Assembly (NCBI GenBank): GCA_003342895.1
Contig: PTFA01000091.1
Location: 1,313,660-1,377,659 of the forward strand
Origin: Casuarius casuarius
Lineage: Eukaryota > Chordata > Aves > Casuariiformes > Casuariidae
Reading direction: 5' to 3'
Length of the DNA stretch: 64,000 nt
In this document: in pieces, positions 27,776 through 38,460 of the stretch
Position numbering within the stretch: position 1 is the first letter of the stretch
Layout: the number at the start of each line of letters is the position of its first letter
Program-made: the position numbers and the translations under genes
Notes under the pieces: generated by a model
Seen by the model: only the letters and a program-made list of their open reading frames with translations
Databases searched by the model: none
What the model was told of the DNA's origin: nothing

Positions 27776-27845
27776 TCCATGTTGCTTTGGGCAGGTCCTT
27801 TAATCATGCTGCATCACACTGTTGTTCCTAAAATTAGGATGATGT
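27776..27845 (-). mobile_element. Possible MIR-like relic
   Basis: 'gctttgggcaggtcctttaa' and 'cctaaaattaggatgatgtt' align in order with the reverse-complement MIR core (ccttgggcaagtcacttaa, then tctgtaaaatggggataat). The middle part is not recognisable. It is more diverged than the copies at 13461 or 18980. Confidence 0.45.
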
Positions 27846-28018
27846 TTTTGTTCCTTTTCCATTGCCTTGTGTCTAGGAGAACTTAGTCTTGCAGTGGTTT
27901 TGGGAATGAAAACTGCTCTGAGACTAGCAAGTTGCTTTTTCTCTTCTCACTTTGCCTTGCAAAGGCAAGGTGCTCTATTTTTGAAGTAGAACAGAAGTTA
28001 ACTGCTGTTATATTTTTT

Positions 28019-28070
28019 ATATATATATATATATATATAATGACATACATATATGTCATATATATATATG
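28019..28070. repeat. TA microsatellite with embedded hairpin
   Basis: A TA run of about 21 bases (28019-28039) is followed by ATGACATA (28040-28047), a 4-base loop and its exact complement TATGTCAT (28052-28059). A second TA run continues to 28069. The two TA runs can also pair, allowing a longer cruciform. It produces the tyrosine-isoleucine strings in the open frames on both strands here, which are therefore not genes. Confidence 0.9.
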
Positions 28071-29123
28071 ACACAAATGTGTCTAAACCAGGATTAGTCT
28101 GTTCTGAAACCATAGACTTCCATTTTTTGAATCTCTTAATTACTCTGTTGGTCTTGCCTTGTCATGGTGGTCTTAGCTGTGTGAGGTAACTACCTATTCA
28201 GGGGCACAGAGCAAGGACACTATTTCATGGCATAGTCTGAAGGTGAAAATATCAAAGCCCTGTTACAAACACGAATTAATTATGTAATAACCAAAGGAGA
28301 AGGACATGGTGACTTCAGATTTATAAATATATAAGTATATATGTATGACAATACTGATTTTTTTAAGAGAAAGAAAAAAGACACAATTGACACTCATGTT
28401 TAGCCAGCAAAACTGTATCAGTAACTGAACATGTGTATCCATGTCTAAGCTATAACCACTGTAATATGTAATCAGGTTCATTTAATGTAAGGAAGAGGAG
28501 TGTCAGGGCCATCTCTGTGGGCAGAGAACTGCTGAGTTGCAGGGTTAGTTTGGGGTTGGTCAGAAAGCGGTAAAGAAATACCCATCGTTATTCTGCATGC
28601 AGAACACACTTCAGGGTTTTGTTGGAGCTTCCCTTATGTGCTTGCAGCTGCAGAATTGCACAGTGCATTCACATATGATAGCTGTCACTTCAGGCTCCAT
28701 TTCACCTTGTCACATCCCATTTATAAAATGGGGTCTTTTAATAGGAAGACAGACAGTCACTGAAGAGGGGAAGGCCTTAGAAAATAAATAAAATAAAGAC
28801 TGAGGAAGCTGGAGATTATTGAAGCTGACACCACCTCACATGTTCATTAATTATGAATCCATTTAGAAGAGCTTTGTTAAACTGCTGGCAGGTGTGTGTG
28901 ATACAGTTTTTGAAAGCTCTTGACTCAACTCTTGAGCACCTGAAATTGGGGAACCCAGAAGTGAAATTCAACCTTAGGGTATTCAGATCTCTGCTTGGCC
29001 CAAGGTTTAGGTTAATTTAAGGCTGAAATTCTGGCCAAGGTGGGCTTTCTCTACCAATCCTCCTCCAACGTGCTTTCCACTTGTGAAAGAGAATCTTTTG
29101 TGTATGAAAGTGTGTGGGTGTGC

Positions 29124-29135
29124 GGGGGGGGGGGG
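29124..29135. repeat. Poly(G) run
   Basis: Twelve consecutive G after a TGTGTGGGTG stretch. It is a simple repeat and its length in the assembly may be unreliable. Confidence 0.9.
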
Positions 29136-29171
29136 AAACATTGAAAACAAAAATAAAACAAAACCATTATA

Positions 29172-29207
<36 letters not shown>
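29172..29207. repeat. T11/A25 homopolymer junction
   Basis: Eleven T are followed directly by 25 A, the same T-to-A arrangement as at 13969-14032 but shorter. It creates the lysine string in an open frame at 29114-29347, which is therefore an artefact. No retroposon body is recognisable next to it. Confidence 0.9.
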
Positions 29208-29440
29208 TCCTAGTCAGTCCCCAGTACATTTCATGTAGACAACTGTACATAGATGAATGTTTTGGTTGCCACCGGGGGCAAAAGCCTGGAAGAGATGTCT
29301 GTATTTGTGTTCCCTATTGCGCCTTTCCTACTTGGGAACATGGTTAGCAGGTGACTGCACATCAGAGCAGACTTGAGATTTGCTTTTGGTCCTCAAGGAA
29401 TGGCACTCTTAGCCTTGTTTTCTCTGCTTTTTCCTCTTAG

Positions 29441-29548
29441 GTATCTGCAAAATCTTTAAAGAAAAGCTTCAGTCTGAAATGAACCATATTCGACTTCTCC
29501 TGCTGTAAGGAGGACACCAGGCATCCCACAGACTGCATGCAACAAAAT
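29441..29548 (+). other. Candidate internal exon, unknown gene
   Basis: This 108-base segment has the best-looking splice sites seen in the window. The acceptor has a long pyrimidine tract (29413-29440) ending in TTCCTCTTAG. The donor reads AAAAT|GTAAGT, with six perfect intronic bases. All three frames contain a stop, so it cannot be an ordinary internal coding exon. It could be a 5' untranslated or long non-coding RNA exon, or carry a start: the ATG at 29537 leaves four codons (MQQN) in phase 0 at the donor. One frame gives ICKIFKEKLQSEMNHI and a few more residues before TAA. I recognise no homolog. A chance splice pair is quite possible. Confidence 0.25.
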
Positions 29549-31289
29549 GTAAGTAGACAGGACAAACACATACACAATCTGGACTCCATTAATTGGATAA
29601 CTCTGACCAGAGTATAAGGCTACCAGCTGCCCTGCATGACAAATGATGACTTTTTAACAGATGTCTTTCTGACCCTCAATATAAGGGTCATTATAAGTAA
29701 TAACTTTGCAATTACCTTCTTTAAACAAAAGCAGAAGCACAAAAGTAATGACACAAAAATGGCAGGTAGTATGTGGGACAGACTTTTTCATTAAGTGAGA
29801 TTTAAGTGTTTCCGTGCTATGTGGCTTAGGTGTGTGCCAGCAAAGAGAAAGCAGCCCATGCATGCAACCAGCCATAAATCTTGTTGGCCGTGTAATAAGC
29901 TAATGGTTCCAGCATCTGTACTACCAGCCTATGAATAATTGAGGTGGGACTTAAAGTTTGGAATTTTTCAGCATGCTAGTAGTGAAAAAGGGATCGAAAT
30001 ACAACAGCTTTAATTTGCAAAGGGGGTTTCTAGAACCAAACACCTAGGAGAGGTCATTGCATGTTCCTCGAAAATAAACATCTGTACAAAGCTGGGTATT
30101 TAAGTTCACTCTTTTGTCAATGGAGTGAGAGAGGCAACTTGGAGGAGCACTGAGATGAGCTCCACTCAAGTTCCTGCAAACTGCCAAGTGTTGAACTTCT
30201 ATGAAAATCAGATAATTAGAGCTAAGGAGTCATTTGTGTGCGGAGTTGCATAAGCTTGAAGACTATAAACAAATGATTACTTTAGAAATGGTAGTAACAG
30301 TGGCTTAAGTTAACCAGCTGACTAGAAGCACTCAGACAAATTTTTAGGCAGTGACTGCCCTGAGAAAACTGATAACAAGCAGTTGAGGGTGACAACTCCA
30401 TAGAAAACTGCCAAAGCTTATCTGCTGGTACACTAAGGCATGATGAAAGTCAGTTAATTAACCTGACAAGATACTGTATTAATGTTGTAACTTAAGCTTA
30501 TTTTGATTTTAGCTGAAGTTGAGCCCAATTGTTATCTTCCAACTGAGTGTCTGCATGAGAGGTTTGCTTAGGTTTAACTAGAACAGTTGAGCTAAAATGG
30601 CAGAAAGGTCTATATAGGAAAGACATGCCTTTTTTCATAATCTTGGCTGTGATACAGCTATTTTTATAAAGTAACTCCTGTCCTCCCTACTGTAAACTAA
30701 TTGAAACATGAAGGTGGACCAGCACAGAGGAGCTAATGCATTTCCTTATCCCGAGTCCTCTGAGCCAGTTTCCCCTTTTCTTCGTACAAGGGCAACTAGA
30801 AGAATCCCTGAAGCTTATTCCAAATGCCAATCTGTAACATAAGCTAAAGCAAGGTAGACTCTTTTGCTGCAGGTGCTGTCTGACCCTGAGATGCTTAGTG
30901 ACCTCTGCAATATGCACAGTCTCTACAGGCATTGAGAAGGGAACCTCTGGTTAGCTGCCATATGGTCCGGTTTGTTGCCCTAGCGTGTAGCTTCCAGGCC
31001 ACTGGGAGATCTAGAAATTGTTTATGCCGTGTGTGTCAAAATGACTCCTAGATTCCCCCTCTCACATTCTCAGTCATCTTCACTTTCTCTGCATTGATTC
31101 TTTAGAACTGCCAAATTAAACATTTTTTAACCTTACAAGCAAAACAAAGTTTACTTCTGTGCTGCTTTTTGCAGATCTTGTGAATCACTCTGCTACTATC
31201 TCCTTAGAGCAGTATCATTTCGATAAAATTCAAAGCAAATTCAAGTTTAAAAAAAAGTCTTCATATAAATATCTGATAATGCATGCAAC
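29549..31289. other. Non-coding stretch, nothing recognised
   Basis: No repeat family, structural RNA or gene is recognisable. Open frames are short (81 codons or fewer) and lack motifs. Confidence 0.55.
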
Positions 31290-31470
31290 TTGCATAGTGC
31301 CTTTCAGCTGAGGAGTTCTGAATCTTTAAAATGCTAAACCTCATGTTGAAAACACTATGTAGTAGGTGAAATTGTTAATCTGCCTATATGAAAAGAGCAA
31401 TTAGTGAGCAGAGCGGTTTGTCCAAAGTCAAATACCAAGTGACTGAACTGTGATCCAAAGCCTAAGGGTG
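31290..31470 (+). mobile_element. Near full-length MIR/CORE-SINE-like copy
   Basis: The most complete relic in the window. The head 'catagtgcctttcagctgag' matches the sauropsid form (tagcgcctttcatccgagg). 'ctatgtagtaggtgaaattg' matches the ggtaggtaagtattatt block. 'gtttgtccaaagtcaaatac' and 'ccaagtgactgaactgtgat' match the tgcccaaggtcacacagc and cagtggcagagctgggat blocks. Order and spacing are conserved over about 180 bases with strong sequence decay, and it is inactive. The consensus is from memory. Confidence 0.7.
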
Positions 31471-32085
31471 TTGATTATCCATTATCCCTGATATTTACCA
31501 TAGCTGCTATATCTCAGTCTTTCCAGAGCTGGGAGTAAAATCCAGAAGTTCTGACACTGTCCTAAATAGGTATTAAGAACATAACTTCACGAATAACTTC
31601 AGGCTTCATGAATTCTACTGTCATACAGGTGCACTCTGTGCCAGTACGGTATTCTCTTAGAGCACAGGAGCTTCCTTTACAATAGTACAGGGTGCTGGAT
31701 TTCTCAAGAGATGCGCTGTGGATCTAACCTAGTATTTGCCTTGGGCTTTGGACCAGCATCTTAAAATACCAGTCAATTATTCAGCCAGAATCTTGAAGGT
31801 AGTTCTGAGGTAGAAAAAAAGAGGATGAAAGAAAGAAAACCAAGGGGGAGGTTGGTATTGTTTTAAGTAGTTAATGGTTTCTACAAGGAGGTGATTATAA
31901 TATATTAACCAGGGTACGTGGTGTAGTAAATGAATCTGGATTTAGTTTCATATACTGTCGATGTAACTGTATGTTTAAGTGTTACAATTCAAATATTCCA
32001 CAGTTTAAACTTTCTTATTGGCAATTACATTTTGATTGCAAAGACATAATCATAGCTTCTTTCAAGCTCTGATTAATGCAAACCT

Positions 32086-32119
32086 AATTCTCCCTTAATA
32101 ACAATTCTCCCTTAATACC
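32086..32119. repeat. Two-copy 17-bp tandem repeat
   Basis: AATTCTCCCTTAATAAC (32086-32102) is followed directly by AATTCTCCCTTAATACC (32103-32119), with one difference. It is a recent small tandem duplication by replication slippage. Confidence 0.85.
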
Positions 32120-34867
32120 AATACCAAGAGGAGTTTTAAGTTAACGTAAAGATTTATTTTTAAACTTCTAGATGATTTTCAAATGCCTTCTGTTAAATCT
32201 TCATGCTGTGTGCATATAGTACGGAACAAAACTATACTGATGTATCCACACCAACTTAAGGCCAAGGCTTTACTGGTTGCTCTTATTTACAGTACAATTC
32301 CTAGCATAATGGAACTGTGAAAGCTATTTTGAATAACTTTAATACCAAATAGTTAAAGACTGCAATTTAAGAGATTCCCTGACTGCTACTTCTGTTCTTA
32401 GATACTGCTGTTATGTCATATAAGTGTATAACAGTATTGACATTTCTACTTAACTACAGTTTCAACAAATTGCCTGGAGTGAGGAGATATTAACTTAATT
32501 TATTTCTCATTGCAGGATGCAGTTAATGTGTTTTCCATTTTGTTTCCTATGGTGCTTTACTACACTGTAATTGTGAATATAAAATTTAAATGTGCATAGC
32601 AGTCAGTGTTGCATGTTTCAGTCAAGTCCTACCTTTCATCAATATCACAAGAATTTTTTTATGGGTGTCCATGAAATGAAAAAAGGTATAGAATTTGTAT
32701 CTGATTTAAAATTTTGGTAGCTAGGCTAATGAGCCAGTTAAAGCTGGATTAATTTGCCCAGATGCAATCTAGTAGATTATCTCCGTACAAAAATTCTGCA
32801 TTAATACTGCTTTGTTTCCACTAGTACCTAAATTTGCACCATTGCTGTTTCATTGACCTATCTGGTACCTTTTCCTTAGGAAAATAGCGTTGTATGCGCT
32901 AATGAAAGTCCAAAGGGGTTTTTTCCTTATTTAGTGTAGTTCAAATACTTCTGCATAGTTATTGCTGTATTCTCACAAGTAACTCAGGGCAATAGTTCTA
33001 AGGAAAATGTACCACTGGTTGTACCAATGGACCATTTTTATGGTCCAGAAAGGAAAATGTCTCACAGTGAGGCACTGCATGTGCACACATATATGCATGT
33101 GGCCCAAACAAATGTGTACACAGTTCTGTGCTGTGACTGCAGATGGTGGGGGAACGTAGAGTTGTGCTGGGTGACTGGACTGACTGTTTAGTGCTGTTTT
33201 TGACTGGATGGGACTGCACTAATTCTAGAGTGCTGAGAACTCAATGAAAGAGAGATGGGTGGAATTGAGCAGTGTTAAGACCGCTGTTTTGAGGTGCAAG
33301 GTTACAAGAATGCTGGTGATATAAGGCTAATCATTGAGAACCATTTTCTGAATTCTGCTTGCATAAAACTTGGGGTGCATGAGTTTTAAACCTGATCCAG
33401 CTGTGGCATTTACAGGTCCTTTTTGCCAACTTAATTTTCTGACTAACTGTAGTTCAGATCAAAGGCATATTTGTCACTGATATCTGCTTATGCATGGGGC
33501 TTTAATGAAATAATGGACAGAGCATGGAACAAATCAAATCTAGAAATACATACCTATTTTTCAGGAAACTTTCTCATTTTTAATGAGGCTTGAAAGGTAG
33601 ACAGGTATCATGTAATAGCTGGTGTATTTTTCAGCATTGTGAAGGGAAATATAGGAAGCTTAGTTCTCATTTAAACTGAAGCTACTTTATTACTGCTTTT
33701 ACACTGTAAAGGAGATTTAGTGTTAATCACAGATCTAATTTTATCATTAATGTAACACCTGACCTTTAAGTTTACCAGTGAGGAAAAAATCGTGAGGGAT
33801 TATGGACATAAATGCAGGCAGAGTAGACAAGAATCCAGAGCAATCTGTCATTTGAGTCCTTGGTTGTCAAGCTACAATGTAGTCTATAGAAACTTGAAAC
33901 TAGCCGGTTGTCCAGTGTGAGTTGAGGAGGTCTTTAAAAGAAGATGGTCTAAATAGTAGAAATGTTGAAAGGATTGCCACAGGGCTGAACTTGCTGAGAG
34001 TTAGCAAGACATGAATTGTACTGCAGCATTTAATACTCTGGAAAAGAGACAGGAAAGATCAAGTTGAAAGCTAAAGCTGGTAAAAGCAAACTTATTTCAT
34101 TAAAACCCTTTGTTTGCTTCCTTGAAGATCTGCAGAAGCCTTGAATAGGATTAAGGGAAGGGCATCAAGATGAACAGACTATGGCCATATCAGCAAAGGG
34201 TTTTGCAGATGACATCTTTCCCTCTTATGAAAAGCCTTTTATACTTTATGTTCAGATAGCTTAATATAAGGTAATAAGACGTGGACTTGAGTGAATATGT
34301 AGGAAACTAGTATAACGGGTCAAGCTAAATGTGGAAAAGAGGATATCTTGAGGCTGGAAGGATTTTTGAAGTATTATGCTCTGCTTTAGGGAAGAGTCCT
34401 TATTCTAATATTGCTAACTCTGACATTTGGTGTTTCCTCTTCTCTTTCCCTATAACATAAGGGATATCCCTTCAGTTTGCAGGGAATAGTGTAAAAGTCT
34501 GAACTCTAATAGCTGTAACAGCACAATAAAGAAAACTATTCTTGTAACTTTTTAAAAATCTTCAGCATCTGCCTTCTCACCCAGATGGGCAATTTCTTCA
34601 GTGTACACAATAGCAGCTAACTACTGCTGGAAAGGGATGAGTCTGAGTAGAGCAGGGTGAAAAGCTGTTTTCCTCTACTGGAAGGCTTTCAGATTTTAGT
34701 ATTTTCCCATTCTATCAGAAAGAAACATAGATACGATGTTTTATCTCCTTCTAGTAAAGAGCAAAACTGAAGCAATACTGTTTAGAGATGTTAGGGAACC
34801 TGCCTGAAATCCCTGTTTCAATGTATGTTGCTATAAAAACATGCTGAGGAATAGCTTATTTCAGGTC

Positions 34868-34935
34868 TTAAACTGTAAGCTCTTCTGGGCAGAGAATCAA
34901 GTTTCATTTATTTTGTAAAGCCCAGATATACATTC
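34868..34935 (+). mobile_element. L2-like LINE 3'-tail fragment
   Basis: 'ttaaactgtaagctcttctg' and 'gggcagagaatc' match the L2/MIR3 tail (tagactgtaagctcctt, gagggcagggact). 'ttattttgtaaagcccagat' matches the following 'tgtttgtacagcgcctag' region of the reptile form. It is decayed, and no LINE coding region is visible upstream. Confidence 0.6.
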
Positions 34936-36722
34936 ATGTGAAGATGAGTACCAACTGTTTAAAAGTGGGTAACCTCAAGACCCTGCCAGTGATAACAGGC
35001 AGGCTGGTGGAGATTTTTGACAAAAGAAGGTACGCTAAGATTTTAATAGATGTAGAATGAGCAGGATTTTCAGTGTATGAAGTATGGCATGAAACAAGGC
35101 GCAAATCAGGTAGCGCATCCACAGCAATAAAATCCTCAAAATATGTTCCTGGACTGTATTTTTCAGATCTTAGTGTTCTGTACCTAGCTGTCATAAAAAT
35201 ATTTACAGCCTTAAAGTGACACCCGAATTGCTTCCTATTTGGCCCTGATAAAGGAACAGTTATTTTGCTTTTCCCCTTCTTCTTTTAGTGTCAAGATTTA
35301 GTCACAAGATTCTTAAACACAGCTTGCAACCAAACATTATTTATGGTTCTTTTCCTAGCTGTATCCAATAACTGCTAATTAAGTCTTTTGTAGCCTGACT
35401 CTGAACTAATTAGGGTTAATTGAGCCTGCTTGTGTGTTAGGTACTCTAGCACTTGTCCTGGTAATCAGGGGTTTTGAGTGCATTGAATATTTCGTGATTA
35501 GATAGCCTAAAATCATGTTCTCTCCTGTTTTTTCTGGTTCTCATGGCCTCTGATTCCTCTGATGGTAACATGAATATTCTTTTCTTGCTGCTGTATTTTG
35601 CATGTGGGAAGAAAATTACTGGTCACTACAGTTGGCTTTTTTTGTTAGGCTGCTTGGTTGCAATAATGACCACATAGTGATAGGTTCAGATTTTCATAGG
35701 TGTTAAGTTACATCTTGAAAGTGGCTGAGATGCCAGTCTGTACTTTTTAAGATTAATTGGAAAAACCATCTTATGTATAGCATTGCACAATGCCACAGGC
35801 TGGCATTGATTAACTACCTTGGAAGGAAAAATATCAGCACCTGAATGATGACATCACTTGCTGCAGTGTAATGATTTTTTTTTTTCTTGAAGGATTCTCA
35901 TCCAAGTTCTTGATCCAGTCTCTCCATCCTTAGCTCTGAGGTTGTTGCCATATTAGACACAAAGCAGTCAATCAGGTCACAGTTCCTCTGCTGTTGGTGT
36001 TTTCTGTCACTGACCTATGAGATTCTAATCAGGCTCTCAAAGATGCTTTTTTAATAAGATGTGGCTGGCACTGCGTTATACCCTATATATACTACTGCTG
36101 CAGTGCATATTTAGCTCATACAAATACTGTGCCTTTGGAAACAGTGTAATATCAGCTATGGCAAATCCCATGTTTTCCTAAGCGTGTAGTGTAACAAGTA
36201 CAGATGTGACAATTGAGGCAATGAATGTTTGGATTCAAGTGTGTCATATGCTATCAGGATTTTTAAAGTTTGTCTGTCGCATTAGCACTAGCAGCGGGCT
36301 CCCTCAACTACATTAGTGAAATTTTGTCAGTTACAGATGCATTAGATTTCAAACTTGCTGTCTTAGAATGAGTGCACATAGAACATACTGTAGTAGCCTA
36401 TTAAGCAGCAAGCTGTATATAAATATTCTTTTGCCTTTGTTACTTACATAAATTTAGTATAAGACAAATCCTTTTACTATCACTTTAGTATTATGATACA
36501 GTTGCAGATACAGGGTACAGCTTTCGAATTAGAGAAATACCTATTCTTTTTCTCTGTTCCTTTTTCCTGGTAGAACTGAAAATATTTTTCTCTCCTTAAA
36601 TCTGCAACTACATCCTTAACTAAAAGGGTTGCATATGCATTACACTTTCTGACACTGTCTTAGCTTAAGGCTTCTCAGCTGTGGGTTCTGAGCGTGGTTT
36701 GCCTATGATTTGTTTATGCCAG

Positions 36723-36770
36723 GGCAAAAATGCTGATTCCAAGTGTTGTACTGATCGGAAAATAGTAGAG
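36723..36770 (+). other. Weak 48-base exon candidate
   Basis: The segment lies between TTTATGCCAG and a strong donor, GAG|GTGAGT. It is open in only one frame, in which it encodes 16 residues (GKNADSKCCTDRKIVE) with phase 0 at both ends. The acceptor's pyrimidine tract is poor. No known protein is recognised. Short open segments between AG and GT are common by chance, so this is only a pointer. Confidence 0.12.
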
Positions 36771-38339
36771 GTGAGTTAGCAAGAGATAGGAATGGAAGTA
36801 GTGTTTGTTTTTAGATGTTGGACTTTGAGTTCAGTCACCATCCACTCTGTCATTAACCGACACTTATATCCAGGGATGTGCTTTAAGATGCCATGTGTCT
36901 AAGGTGCAGAAGTAGAATACACTTTCTGACAGTTCAAAATAATAGCCATGTGTTTATATTACACATCCACTGTGGGGATTTGTAGTTACTCTGCATATAT
37001 ACTTTGTATGCCTGTTAGATACAGTGTTGTTATAAACCCAGTATGCAAATGAAGCCACAGCATACAGGACTTGTTTCAATACCCCAGTGATAGAGCCAGG
37101 AGTCTTGCCTGCCAGTCTATAATAGGAGTCAGAACTTGCTGTCACTTTCAAGGGTATTCTTTCAACCTTTGGAACCCCTGAATCATTTGAAACTCACCTG
37201 TAGCTATTTTAATGCTATTTATAGGCCTTAAATGATGCCTGATATCGCAGCTTGTTACCTGAAGCCTGATATTGCTGCATCTGGTATCAAATAAGAAAGT
37301 TATCTTCTGCAGAAAGCATTATAATTACCACTTCAGCTGTATGAAGTGTCTAAGGGGAAAAAAAACCCCCACCTAATTACTTTCATTGCCATTCTGGACC
37401 CATCTTTATCAACTTCTCCGCTTACAATATATATGTTCACAATAGAAATCAAGAAGTTGGAGCCCACAGAAATAGATGTAATGGATGAGCAGAAAACTCA
37501 CTAGCTAGTGTTACTGCATAGAAGGCAATTTGCTCACTAAGTACTAGACAGAGTATGAAGTGTCTGAAGAAACAGCTTGTTTAAGAAATGAACAGTTATG
37601 GGCAGTTCTGCAAGATTTTTACTGGTTTAATTGTGGCTAAGAATTATTAGTTAGTAACTCCAGCCATGTAATAAGATTGATTTGTATTTAAAAAGTACCT
37701 GGCCTTGTATGAAATGAACCAGGTATTTCCAGAATGGCATGTATCACTACCTGGAAGTCGCATCTTTTGTACTGTGCAAAAGTCTGTAAAGGCCTTTGTG
37801 CAGGGGTAAGGAGAATGATATGTATTTTTAGGGGAGGATGAAGCTGAACTTGCCCAGAGTGAAAAGGTTTTATCATTTTGAATGGGAGGACAAAGGGGAA
37901 AAAATATCCTAAAATATTTGTGCCCTACTATAGCTATAACAAATCATTGCTTGCAAGTGGCTAGTTAACTAGTTAAATTTATGCAAAAACTAATGCAAAT
38001 GATCTTGGATCTTGTCTTTGTGGGGTCCTTAAAGCAAAAACAAAATAAACTTATTAAGGAGCAGCAAAATTGCTCTTGATGTTAATGTGCAGCCATTTGG
38101 TGCAGTAGGATGCTTTATAAAATAGGCCTTAGTCTTCACAGAATGTCTAATTTCTCTACTCTTAAAAAGAATACAGCTGCTAAAGGTCAGGAGCTATATC
38201 AGAACCAAATATGTGCTAGAGATAAACGTGCTCTTTTTCAGCAACATTGTTTTCAAATTGGGACAAAGCATAAGATATTTGGTCTTCTCAATTACTGAAG
38301 AGAAAAAGATGTCTAGAAATTGAAAAATACTTTCTACTT

Positions 38340-38460
38340 CTCTAGAGCCTTTTACCCCAAAGCCCCAGTGTTTTACAGGGTCAACTTAGCTCAGTCATAG
38401 AGATGAGAATAATAACTACTTCACAAATGGTGAACTGCATGATTTGTGCAGGCAAAACTC
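38340..38460 (+). mobile_element. MIR/CORE-SINE-like relic, head and core
   Basis: 'agagccttttaccccaaagc' and 'cagtgttttacagggtcaac' follow the sauropsid MIR-like head (tagtgccttttatccaaag, then gtgctttaca). 'agatgagaataataactact' and the text after it fit the mid-core region. It is moderately recognisable and inactive. Confidence 0.5.

Larger units (their letters stand above)
31471..38339. other. Non-coding stretch, few features
   Basis: I recognise no gene. It holds a 17-base tandem duplication at 32086, an L2-like tail at 34868 and a weak 48-base exon candidate at 36723. The phrase GCCTGATAT with similar flanks occurs near 37231 and 37265, a minor local duplication. Confidence 0.55.

Noticed and set aside
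27883..28481. Open frames with Tyr-Ile repeats on both strands
   Set aside because: Produced by the TA microsatellite and nearby TA-rich sequence.
29114..29347. Open frame with a lysine string
   Set aside because: Produced by the T11/A25 homopolymer.
32515..32598. Open hydrophobic segment after TTTCTCATTGCAG
   Set aside because: Ends in a stop after 27 codons with no donor or polyadenylation support. AT-rich sequence often mimics membrane segments.
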